From: Hyphomicrobium sp. | GTDB taxonomy: Bacteria > Pseudomonadota > Alphaproteobacteria > Rhizobiales > Hyphomicrobiaceae | Length of the DNA stretch: 64,000 nt | Direction of reading: 5' to 3' | NCBI GenBank assembly: GCA_021732485.1 | Contig: JAKFUV010000009.1 | Span: 186,001-250,000 of the forward strand | Shown: positions 57,376-64,000 of the stretch, one piece after another | Numbering within the stretch: position 1 is the stretch's first letter | Layout: the number at the start of each line of letters is the position of its first letter | Notes under the pieces: model-generated | The model's input: the letters and a program-made list of their open reading frames with translations, nothing else | The model's database searches: none | What the model was told of the DNA's origin: nothing | Program-made: the position numbers and the translations under genes

Positions 57376-57984
57376 TCAGAGCCATGGCCGCTGGCTGCTC
57401 ACGTGATGCTCGAAGGCTGTGATGGCGTCGTCTTTCACAAGTGTCAGCCCGATGTTGTCGAGACCATTCAGCAGGCAGTGCTTACGGAACGCATCGATGT
57501 CGAAATGAATGACGCCGCCGTCCGGGCCGCGAATTTCCTGGGTCTCAAGATCGACGGTGATCTTGGCATTGGCGCCACGGCTAGCGTCGTCCATCAGCTT
57601 GTCGACATCGGCTTGCGGCAGCTTGATCGGCAGAATGCCGTTCTGGAAACAGTTATTGTAGAAAATGTCGGCGAAGTCCGGCGCGATAACGCAGCGGATA
57701 CCGAAATCCAAAAGCGCCCACGGGGCATGTTCGCGGCTCGATCCGCAGCCGAAGTTTTCACCGGTCACCAGGATGGTTGCCGAGCGATATTGCGGCTTGT
57801 TCAAAACGAAATCCGGCATTTCCTTGCCGGTCGCCGGATCGAAGCGCATTTCAAAAAACAGCGATTTGCCGAGCCCGGTGCGCAGGATCGTTTTTAAGAA
57901 TTGCTTCGGGATGATCATGTCTGTGTCGACGTTGCGCAACGGTAGCGGCGCGGCAATGCCGGTCAAACTCGTGAACTTATCCAT
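57376..57984 (-). CDS. leuD: 3-isopropylmalate dehydratase small subunit
   Basis: Swivelling domain partner of LeuC. 202 residues from ATG 57984 (GGAG upstream). [34 protein letters not shown] and [21 protein letters not shown] are hallmarks. The frame upstream to 58053 overlaps the next gene and is not family-like. It is separated from leuC by about 2.7 kb holding four genes. Confidence 0.96.
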   Translation of the reverse strand: MDKFTSLTGIAAPLPLRNVDTDMIIPKQFLKTILRTGLGKSLFFEMRFDPATGKEMPDFVLNKPQYRSATILVTGENFGCGSSREHAPWALLDFGIRCVIAPDFADIFYNNCFQNGILPIKLPQADVDKLMDDASRGANAKITVDLETQEIRGPDGGVIHFDIDAFRKHCLLNGLDNIGLTLVKDDAITAFEHHVSSQRPWL

Positions 57985-58049
57985 ATTGATCTCCACATCG
58001 GTTGGCGCTGGTGTGCCGCTCGCGCTCGGCCCTCGTCCATCGTCGGTCT

Positions 58050-58505
58050 TCATGTTCTCAGCACATCGGCCAGCGCCCGGAAATAGCCCTCAGCCGACGT
58101 CAACCGCGTCGCATGTCTAAATGCTCCGTGGTCGATCAGGGCTGCTTCCAGCTCAAACGGATGTAGGTTTTCCAGCCGTCGTTTAACGCCGGCGGGCTTG
58201 CGCCCGTCAAGATGCTGTTCCAGCGCAGCCAAAATCGTTTCGACGTAGCCGCCGATGCGGCCCAGTTCGCGGTTGGCCGCAAGCAGGGCAGTCCGGTCAT
58301 CGGGCGTGCACTCCAGCGCCGCCAGCGCCGTTGCCGCTCGCGCCAGGGTGGCTGCAATTTCTTCGGCATACAGCGCCACCCGCAGGCGCCGCGCGTGGTC
58401 CAGATTGGCCAGTTCGCCGGCCCACTGAAAAAGCGTCTCGGCAAGCGCCATCAGACGCTGTGCATAGTCAAAAAACCGCATGGCTTGGCTCGCATTCGCA
58501 CTCAT
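58050..58505 (-). CDS. Unknown helical protein
   Basis: 151 residues. Helical, Ala/Leu-rich, with [28 protein letters not shown] and [24 protein letters not shown]. No transmembrane or signal sequence. Same strand as leuD and 65 bp upstream of its start. No family recognised. Confidence 0.6.
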   Translation of the reverse strand: MSANASQAMRFFDYAQRLMALAETLFQWAGELANLDHARRLRVALYAEEIAATLARAATALAALECTPDDRTALLAANRELGRIGGYVETILAALEQHLDGRKPAGVKRRLENLHPFELEAALIDHGAFRHATRLTSAEGYFRALADVLRT

Positions 58506-58547
58506 TGTCGAAGCGAGTCTACGGTCAGCGGCGAAGGCGGGGATAAC

Positions 58548-59075
58548 TTATTTCACTGTCGGGTCGGCGTAGCATTTGCGCATGTATTCGCAGCGATAAC
58601 TGCCCGAGAAATGCATGCTGTCGGCTTTGGCGGGTGAAATGAACGTGCACACCTCTTCGAGGCCGTCCGGTGTCAACCACCCCTCGCGCCGGCCGCGCTG
58701 CACGGCGAAACAATCGGCCGTCTCTTCGTCCGGGCCGCGAAATTGATGACCGCATTCGTGCGCGAAAATCCACTGCTTCACCGGCGTTGAAACGCGATCC
58801 AGCAGTTTTGGATTCATGATTAAAAATCCAGGATAAGCTGCTCCATAATCATCGAGGTTGTTATCGATGACGGTGGGCCGCTGCCCGCATCTCTGCGTGC
58901 GCCCGTCGAGTTTAAATTGGCCGGACGGCACAATCTGACCCTCGCCACCGACGTGTGCCACGTAGTCCTCAGGCGTTGGCGGCGGATCTTGAGCATCAGC
59001 GGGCAGAGCGATGATCAGCGGCAGTATCATCACAAGAAAACCGATGGCGAGCGTGATTTTATTACGCAAAGTCAT
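58548..59075 (-). CDS. Secreted zincin-like protein (HECGH)
   Basis: 175 residues with signal peptide (cleavage near ADAQD). The core FAHECGHQFRGPDEETADCFAVQRGRR holds an HExxH zinc site with a downstream Glu, then six cysteines spread to the C-terminus. Likely a small periplasmic metallopeptidase, or an inactive relative. Similar proteins occur in Bradyrhizobium-like genomes without function. Confidence 0.75.
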   Translation of the reverse strand: MTLRNKITLAIGFLVMILPLIIALPADAQDPPPTPEDYVAHVGGEGQIVPSGQFKLDGRTQRCGQRPTVIDNNLDDYGAAYPGFLIMNPKLLDRVSTPVKQWIFAHECGHQFRGPDEETADCFAVQRGRREGWLTPDGLEEVCTFISPAKADSMHFSGSYRCEYMRKCYADPTVK

Positions 59076-59228
59076 CCCCGAAGTTCTGGCTAAATACCAA
59101 TGTTCACCGGTAGCGGTCGCTGCCCGTCAGCGCGTAGACAAGATGGCTTGGATCGCCGTCATGCACAACCCTCATGCCTCACAGTGACATCGAATGTCAG
59201 AGCATCTGTGCATGGCACGCTTCGCTGG

Positions 59229-59678
59229 CTAAGCGGACACGTCATTGTCGATGGCGTCCATATCGTCATCGGAAAACCCAAAATGGTGGCCGATTTCATG
59301 GATCAGCACGTGTGCGATAAGATGGCCGAGTTCTTCGCCGCCGCCAGCCCACTCATCCAAAATAGCCCGCCGGTATAAAAACACCATGTCGGGCTCGCGC
59401 GCTGCGTCCTGCACGCTCTGTTCGGCAACACTGATGCCTTGATACAATCCGGTCAGCTCGAAGGGATCATCGATGCCAAGTTCGCTCAGCAGCTCATCGC
59501 CAGCAAAATCTTCGACGCGGATAACGAGATCCCCGGCGATGGCGCGAAATGCGTGCGGTATTTTCTCCCAGGCGGATTGAGCCATCTGCTCGAAATCCTC
59601 CAACGTGGGCGCCGTTGCCGCAAGCCAGTGCATTTGCGCTGTCACTGCTGTCGTCCTTCGAAAATCGCCCGGCGTCAT
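59229..59678 (-). CDS. Metallopeptidase family protein (zincin, MpeP/DUF1025 type)
   Basis: 149 residues. Acidic N-terminal part with VIRVEDFAGDELLSELGIDDPFELTGLYQG, then LYRRAILDEWA and the zinc motif LIHEIGHHFGFSDDDMDAID. The layout is that of the small bacterial zincins of DUF1025. ATG 59633 (MHWLAATAP) matches the usual start of the family and may be right; 59678 is the longest start. Confidence 0.82.
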   Translation of the reverse strand: MTPGDFRRTTAVTAQMHWLAATAPTLEDFEQMAQSAWEKIPHAFRAIAGDLVIRVEDFAGDELLSELGIDDPFELTGLYQGISVAEQSVQDAAREPDMVFLYRRAILDEWAGGGEELGHLIAHVLIHEIGHHFGFSDDDMDAIDNDVSA

Positions 59679-59881
59679 CGCCGCGCCCGTCTCGGTAGCA
59701 CATCATTTCACGCGACGTGTGCCCGTTGAACACCTCGAACGGCGATTTCTACTCGCATCGATATTAACCCGAATTGGGCTCGCCTTAACCTTGTCCAAGT
59801 CATAGTGGAACCAGTTCGTCGTGTCGCACGTTGGCATGTTCGTGCTAGTGAGTTTTGGTTCGACTTTTGAAAGCGATACCC

Positions 59882-60673
59882 ATGCATTCGACGACCGCAT
59901 CGAAGCTTGCTGCAGCCACGCAATCGTCAGACGTTCCCGTCGTGACCTTTACGCCTCGACAATCCGGAATTCTGCCGGGGACTACAAAATTTCCATTCGA
60001 TATGCACGTCACGACCGTCGGTATGGACAGGTCGGATGCATTTGCACTCCGCTACAAGGCCTACGATGCGGCCGGATACCCTCCCGAGCAGGGTGCTGGA
60101 TCTTTCAGCGACCCTGCGGACGGTCTGGCGACGACGGCCGTTATCGCAGCCTATGACAACGGCAAGTGCGTTGGCACGTTGCGCGTATGCTTCAGCTACC
60201 CGTGGCAGCCGATCTCGAACTTGCCATGCGCTCCGTACTTCCCGGCAATCAGAGCCGTGAAGGCTGTTGCGACCAGTGCCGTTGTTGAGGTTGGTCGCTT
60301 GGCCATCGACCCTGACATCACCAATACATCGTATCGCACAACGCTTTATGCAGCACTTGTCCGCGCGGCATTCATAGCCGCTCAAGCCGGCGGAGCGTCG
60401 GATATTTTGCTGACCGCTCGCCCGACCGCGGTGCCGTTTTACAAAGCGATGCTCGGCTTCAAGCCGATCGGAATTCCCGCGATGTACCCGCCGGGCGACG
60501 AGCCGATCACACTGCTTGCTGGATCAATCGGCGACGCGGAGAAAAAGCAGCGCGCTCAGAATGCCTTCTTCCGCATTACGCCGGAAGAAATTGCCAGCAT
60601 GCGTATCGCGCTCGGCGAAGCCATCGCACAGCCTGCACACGTCGCTCGCCAGCCACGACGGATAGGCGTGTGA
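59882..60673 (+). CDS. FeeM/LuxI-like N-acyltransferase
   Basis: 263 residues from ATG 59882. The core has the autoinducer-synthase/FeeM pattern: VTTVGMDRSDAFALRYKAYDAAGY, GTLRVCFSYPW, VVEVGRLAIDPDITN, and a GNAT-like PTAVPFYKAMLGFKPIG. FeeM enzymes make long-chain N-acyl amino acids from acyl-ACP; LuxI relatives make homoserine lactones. No LuxR gene is nearby, so the FeeM type is favoured. It is convergent with leuC, 4 bp apart. Confidence 0.75.
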   Translation: MHSTTASKLAAATQSSDVPVVTFTPRQSGILPGTTKFPFDMHVTTVGMDRSDAFALRYKAYDAAGYPPEQGAGSFSDPADGLATTAVIAAYDNGKCVGTLRVCFSYPWQPISNLPCAPYFPAIRAVKAVATSAVVEVGRLAIDPDITNTSYRTTLYAALVRAAFIAAQAGGASDILLTARPTAVPFYKAMLGFKPIGIPAMYPPGDEPITLLAGSIGDAEKKQRAQNAFFRITPEEIASMRIALGEAIAQPAHVARQPRRIGV

Positions 60674-60677
60674 ACGC

Positions 60678-62081
60678 TTAGCCGTAGCGCCGCACATCCA
60701 CGAAATGCCCTTCAAGCGCCGCGGCCGCCGCCATGATCGGCGACACGAGATGCGTGCGGCCGCGATAGCCCTGACGGCCTTCGAAGTTGCGATTCGATGT
60801 CGAGGCGCAACGCTGGCCGGGTTTCAACTGGTCGGGATTCATGCCGAGGCACATCGAGCAGCCGGGTTCGCGCCATTCGAATCCGGCGGCTTTGAAAATG
60901 ACGTCAAGACCCTCAGCCTCGGCTTGCTCTTTGACCAGGCCCGATCCAGGAACGATCATCGCATAGGCAAGGCGCGACGAGATTTTCTTACCGTCAACGA
61001 CTTTGGCCACGGCGCGCAGATCTTCTATGCGGCCATTGGTGCAACTGCCGATCCACACCACGTCGAGCGGAATATCCGTGATCTTCGTGCCGGGCGCCAA
61101 TCCCATGTAATCGAGCGCCCGCACCATTGAGGCGCGCTTGTTGTCATCGGTGATGTTCACCGGGTCTGGCACCGAACCCGCCACCGAAATTACATCTTCG
61201 GGCGAAGTACCCCACGACACGATCGGCGGCAGGCTGCCGGCATCGAGGCGAACTTCGCGATCGAAGTGCGCGCCCTCATCGGTGTGCAGCGTCTGCCAAT
61301 AGGCCATTGCCAAATCCCAGGCCGCACCCTTCGGCGCTTTGGGCCGGCCTTTGATGAACGCGAACGTCTTTTCGTCCGGCGCGATCATGCCGGCCCGGGC
61401 GCCGCCTTCGATGGACATATTGCAGACCGTCATGCGGCCTTCCATCGACAACGCGCGGATGGCTTCACCGGCGTATTCTATGACCGAGCCTGTGCCGCCC
61501 GCCGTGCCGATTTCGCCGATGATCGCGAGAATGATGTCCTTGGCGCCGACGCCGTTCGGGCAAACCCCGTCGACCGTCACGCGCATATTCTTGGCTTTGT
61601 TCTGGATCAGCGTTTGCGTCGCGAGCACGTGTTCGACTTCGGACGTGCCGATGCCGTGGGCCAGCGCGCCGAAGGCTCCGTGCGTGGACGTATGACTGTC
61701 ACCGCAAACGATTGTCGTGCCCGGCAGGGTGAACCCCTGCTCCGGACCAACGACGTGAACGATGCCCTGTCGTTTGTCGCGCTCGTGGAAATACTCGACG
61801 CCAAAATCCTTGGCGTTCTTCGCCAGCGTTTCGACTTGGACGCGGCTCTCGATATCGTCGATGCCTTTACTGCGATCGGTCGTCGGCACGTTATGGTCGA
61901 CCACGGCCAGCGTTTTTTCCGGTGCCCGAACCTTGCGGCCGGCCAGGCGCAACCCTTCAAAAGCCTGCGGGCTCGTGACCTCGTGAACGAGATGGCGATC
62001 GATGTAGAGCAGGCAGGTACCATCGTCGGCACGCTCGACCACGTGGTCTTCGAAAATCTTGTCATACAGCGTCTTTGCCAT
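60678..62081 (-). CDS. leuC: 3-isopropylmalate dehydratase large subunit
   Basis: [4Fe-4S] aconitase-type enzyme of leucine synthesis. 467 residues from ATG 62081. [24 protein letters not shown] and [13 protein letters not shown] carry the three cluster cysteines. It has no strong ribosome site. Upstream is a 325-bp gap with a terminator-like hairpin. Confidence 0.96.
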   Translation of the reverse strand: MAKTLYDKIFEDHVVERADDGTCLLYIDRHLVHEVTSPQAFEGLRLAGRKVRAPEKTLAVVDHNVPTTDRSKGIDDIESRVQVETLAKNAKDFGVEYFHERDKRQGIVHVVGPEQGFTLPGTTIVCGDSHTSTHGAFGALAHGIGTSEVEHVLATQTLIQNKAKNMRVTVDGVCPNGVGAKDIILAIIGEIGTAGGTGSVIEYAGEAIRALSMEGRMTVCNMSIEGGARAGMIAPDEKTFAFIKGRPKAPKGAAWDLAMAYWQTLHTDEGAHFDREVRLDAGSLPPIVSWGTSPEDVISVAGSVPDPVNITDDNKRASMVRALDYMGLAPGTKITDIPLDVVWIGSCTNGRIEDLRAVAKVVDGKKISSRLAYAMIVPGSGLVKEQAEAEGLDVIFKAAGFEWREPGCSMCLGMNPDQLKPGQRCASTSNRNFEGRQGYRGRTHLVSPIMAAAAALEGHFVDVRRYG

Positions 62082-62406
62082 GTCGCGAGAAGCCCTTGCG
62101 CGCCAGATTTTGGGTGTGGCGCGTTCCATAGCGCTTGCTCTGCGATTTCGCAAATACCGGGTCGTCGCGGGCGATCAAACACGCGGTCTGGGACGCGCGC
62201 TGAGACGGAAAAGGCCGGACGAATCCGATCGCAAGCGATCGAACCAATCCGGCCAAGTTGGGCAGAACGGAAACCGTTCCTGACGAAGAACCCCCTGGGT
62301 GGTGGCAATAACAAACCCAGAGGAACTCTGCCTCATGGGGGGAGATACGCGCCAGATACGACGCGGATCAGAGCCATCCGCCGAATTTCCGTGCACAACC
62401 CCGCGT
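62082..62406. other. 325-bp gap between leuC and the LysR gene
   Basis: No gene supported. Short reverse frames here lack leucine-codon runs, so no leader peptide of the classical leu type is evident. It holds one terminator-like hairpin. Confidence 0.5.
62209..62254 (-). terminator. Terminator-like hairpin, LysR 3' end or leuC attenuator
   Basis: Outer 7-bp stem GGCCGGA / TCCGGCC (62213-62219 with 62248-62254) enclosing a 7-bp inner stem CGATCGC / GCGATCG (62226-62232 with 62235-62241); plus-strand AAAA (62209-62212) gives U4 on the minus transcript. It lies ~150 bp after the LysR stop and ~130 bp before leuC. Confidence 0.6.
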
Positions 62407-63294
62407 TTACTTAGGCCGCTTCGCCTTTGCCAGCAGGAAGTCCCTCAAAAGCTGAACTTTTTTCGAGGTTCGCAACTCTTCCGGGAAGGCATAAATCATT
62501 TGCAGGGTCGGTTGCTCGATCTCGGCCAGGATCGGCACAAGGTCGAGTTCTTCTTCGGTCATGTAGTCCGGGATCATTCCGATGCCGATACCGGCTCGCA
62601 CGGCGTACGTGATCGCCACGACGCTATTCACGCGTAGAATGGCATCACGCGAATCGCCGCCGTCGCGGCCTGCCTTTTCCAGCCAGAGCATGGCGTCGAG
62701 GTGCTGGGCCGGCTGACCGCTGTAGCTGACGATGCGATGCTGATCGAGATCAGCCAGCGTTTTCGGTGTGCCAAAGCGGCGGAGGTACTGCGCCGACGCA
62801 AACGCCCTGACCCGGCTTTCGAACAGCGGCCGCCGGATAAGGTCGGCTTGTTCGGGCTCTCGCGTCCAAATCGCAACGTCGGCTTCCCTCATCCCGATAT
62901 CGACCTGATCATCGTTGAGGATCAATTCGATACGGATATCGGGATACAGATCCGAGAACTCGCGAAGGCGCGGCGTAAGCCACACGGTTCCAAAGCCGAT
63001 GGGCGCCGCGACGCGCAAATCCCCCGACGGCTTGCTGGTACTGTCCGACAGCAGAGTTTCCGCCGTTTGAAGTTTGGCGAAGACTTCAGCGACGGTGCGA
63101 TTGAGCAATTCGCCCTGTTCCGTCAAAACCAGACCGCGGGCGTGGCGGTGAAACAGCGTGACTTTGAGTTCAGCTTCGAGCGATGAGATCTGCCGGCTGA
63201 CGGCCGACTGGCTCATGTGCAATTGCTCGCCGGCATGGGTAAAACTGCCCGCTTCAGCGGCAGCGTGAAAAATTCGCAGCTTATCCCAGTCCAT
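62407..63294 (-). CDS. lsrB: LysR-family regulator, LsrB/VtlR type
   Basis: 295 residues. N-terminal winged helix MDWDKLRIFHAAAEAGSFTHAGEQ through SQSAVSRQISSLEAEL, then effector domain (GDLRVAAPIGFGTVWLTPRL, IGMIPDYMTEEEL). Start of sequence and position beside trxB match the Rhizobiales LsrB/VtlR group, which controls AbcR small RNAs, envelope and stress genes. It contains no cysteine at all, unlike the cysteine-based sensing I recall for S. meliloti LsrB. Orthology is inferred. Confidence 0.82.
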   Translation of the reverse strand: MDWDKLRIFHAAAEAGSFTHAGEQLHMSQSAVSRQISSLEAELKVTLFHRHARGLVLTEQGELLNRTVAEVFAKLQTAETLLSDSTSKPSGDLRVAAPIGFGTVWLTPRLREFSDLYPDIRIELILNDDQVDIGMREADVAIWTREPEQADLIRRPLFESRVRAFASAQYLRRFGTPKTLADLDQHRIVSYSGQPAQHLDAMLWLEKAGRDGGDSRDAILRVNSVVAITYAVRAGIGIGMIPDYMTEEELDLVPILAEIEQPTLQMIYAFPEELRTSKKVQLLRDFLLAKAKRPK

Positions 63295-63400
63295 CGCGGT
63301 CGCGCCCCATGGCGATTGACTCTGCTGCCATGCAACATCTTAGCTATGCGTCTGGCGCAAGGCAAGGAATGGAGGCGTTGGTCGCGAGCGCTGCAGCGCT

Positions 63401-64000
63401 CTACTCCGCAGCAGCGGTTGCCTTGCCTGTTTCGGCCATCGCATGCTCGGCCAGATAGCGCTCGGCTTCAAGCGCCGCCATGCAGCCCATGCCGGCGGCT
63501 GTAACCGCTTGGCGGAAGATCTCGTCCTTGACGTCGCCTGCTGCGTAGACACCCGGAATGGCTGTCGCGGTCGAGTCCGGCGCGGTGATCAGATACCCAG
63601 ATGGGGTCATGTCTAGTTGGCCCTTGAACAGTGACGTCGCCGGCGCATGACCGATGGCGATGAAAACGCCATCGACGGCACGTTCGGTCACCTGCCCGGT
63701 TTTGAGGTTTTTCAATCTAACGCCGGTGACCGACTTCGGCGTTGACGTGCCGGCAATTTCGTCGACTGCGCTATCCCAGATGACTTCGATCTTCGGGTTT
63801 TTGAACAGGCGTTCCTGCAAAATGCGTTCGGCGCGGAAACTGTTGCGGCGATGGACGACCGTGACGCGGCTGGCGAAGTTCGTCAGAAACAGCGCTTCCT
63901 CGACGGCGGTGTTACCGCCGCCAACCACCATCACTTCTTTACCCTTGTAGAAAAATCCATCGCACGTGGCGCAGGCCGACACACCATGGCCCTGGAACGC
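63401..64000 (-). CDS. trxB: Thioredoxin reductase, 3' part (window edge)
   Basis: The start lies right of the window; about 199 C-terminal residues are visible. Redox pair in SACATCDGFFY, NADPH site VVGGGNTAVEEALFL, VVHRRNSFRAE, and the FAD-contacting GVYAAGDVKDEIFRQAVTAAG. Low-potential flavoenzyme reducing thioredoxin. It is upstream of and co-directional with the LysR gene, 106 bp apart. Confidence 0.95.
   Translation of the reverse strand, partial: AFQGHGVSACATCDGFFYKGKEVMVVGGGNTAVEEALFLTNFASRVTVVHRRNSFRAERILQERLFKNPKIEVIWDSAVDEIAGTSTPKSVTGVRLKNLKTGQVTERAVDGVFIAIGHAPATSLFKGQLDMTPSGYLITAPDSTATAIPGVYAAGDVKDEIFRQAVTAAGMGCMAALEAERYLAEHAMAETGKATAAAE

Noticed and set aside
59766-59792. CtrA-type TTAA pair upstream of the FeeM-like gene
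   Set aside because: The spacing between the TTAA halves is about 17 bp, not the 7 bp of the CtrA consensus.
61266-62414. 382-codon forward frame antisense to leuC
   Set aside because: Antisense shadow of a GC-rich conserved gene; no motif, no ribosome site.

Overview
This window is chromosomal DNA from an alphaproteobacterium, most likely of the order Hyphomicrobiales (Rhizobiales). Support comes from the gene neighbourhoods (dapC-ftsK-lolA, ffh-rpsP-rimM, dapF-ftsY-ispZ, hslV-acetyltransferase-hslU, hisB-DUF2628-hisH, trxB beside an LsrB/VtlR-type LysR regulator), from LexA boxes of the alphaproteobacterial GTTC-N7-GTTC type, from a RIME/REP-like palindromic repeat, and from a GC-rich, compact coding style with frequent GTG/TTG starts. 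No rRNA, tRNA, phage, transposase or CRISPR array was seen. Both ends cut through genes (dapC at the left, trxB at the right).

Layout. 0-7 kb: end of dapC, ftsK, lolA, a candidate three-hairpin small RNA, a cyclic-nucleotide-binding protein, an OmpR-type response regulator and an L,D-transpeptidase. 7-13 kb: amtB and glnK (reverse strand, tandem terminators), tesB, a UbiH-type hydroxylase and a GT25 glycosyltransferase. 12.6-15.8 kb: ffh-rpsP, a strong terminator, a GrlR-like gene and rimM; trmD and rplS are not next to rimM. 16-21 kb: PQQ-type sugar dehydrogenase, dapF, ftsY, two tandem IspZ/YciB paralogues and asd. 22-30 kb: DUF4174, a small secreted protein, an orphan HsdR-N-like nuclease, leuB, an M23 protein with an altered metal ligand, DUF4337, gpmA, dapB, ppa and a GNAT protein. 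30-42 kb: phasin, PIF1-like helicase, typA, several unknown membrane or secreted proteins, argG, a palindromic repeat, a Met/Pro-rich protein and rlmN. 42-44 kb: hslV-GNAT-hslU, joined by 4-bp overlaps.

44.5-52 kb is a histidine locus broken up by other genes. hisB-DUF2628-hisH runs forward. Three reverse-strand genes (46330-47958) follow: two diverged copies of a Cas2/SinR-fold protein and a conserved protein ending in a beta-clamp-like QMSLF motif. Then come hisA, a small protein, a release-factor-3-type GTPase, a reverse-strand coiled-coil gene and hisF. Two exact LexA-type boxes lie just upstream of one Cas2-like gene, so this cassette looks DNA-damage regulated. It is the best candidate here for an undescribed system.

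52-64 kb: a 1057-residue RTX/Ig-like type I secreted protein, nth, DUF2244, a glyoxalase, leuD, several unknown proteins including two zincin-like ones, a FeeM/LuxI-like acyltransferase, leuC, an LsrB/VtlR-type regulator without cysteines, and trxB (partial). Housekeeping functions dominate: amino-acid biosynthesis (Lys/DAP: dapC, dapB, dapF, asd; Leu: leuB, leuC, leuD; His: hisB, H, A, F; Arg: argG), translation and protein targeting (ffh, ftsY, rpsP, rimM, rlmN, typA, prfC), division (ftsK, ispZ) and nitrogen sensing (amtB-glnK).
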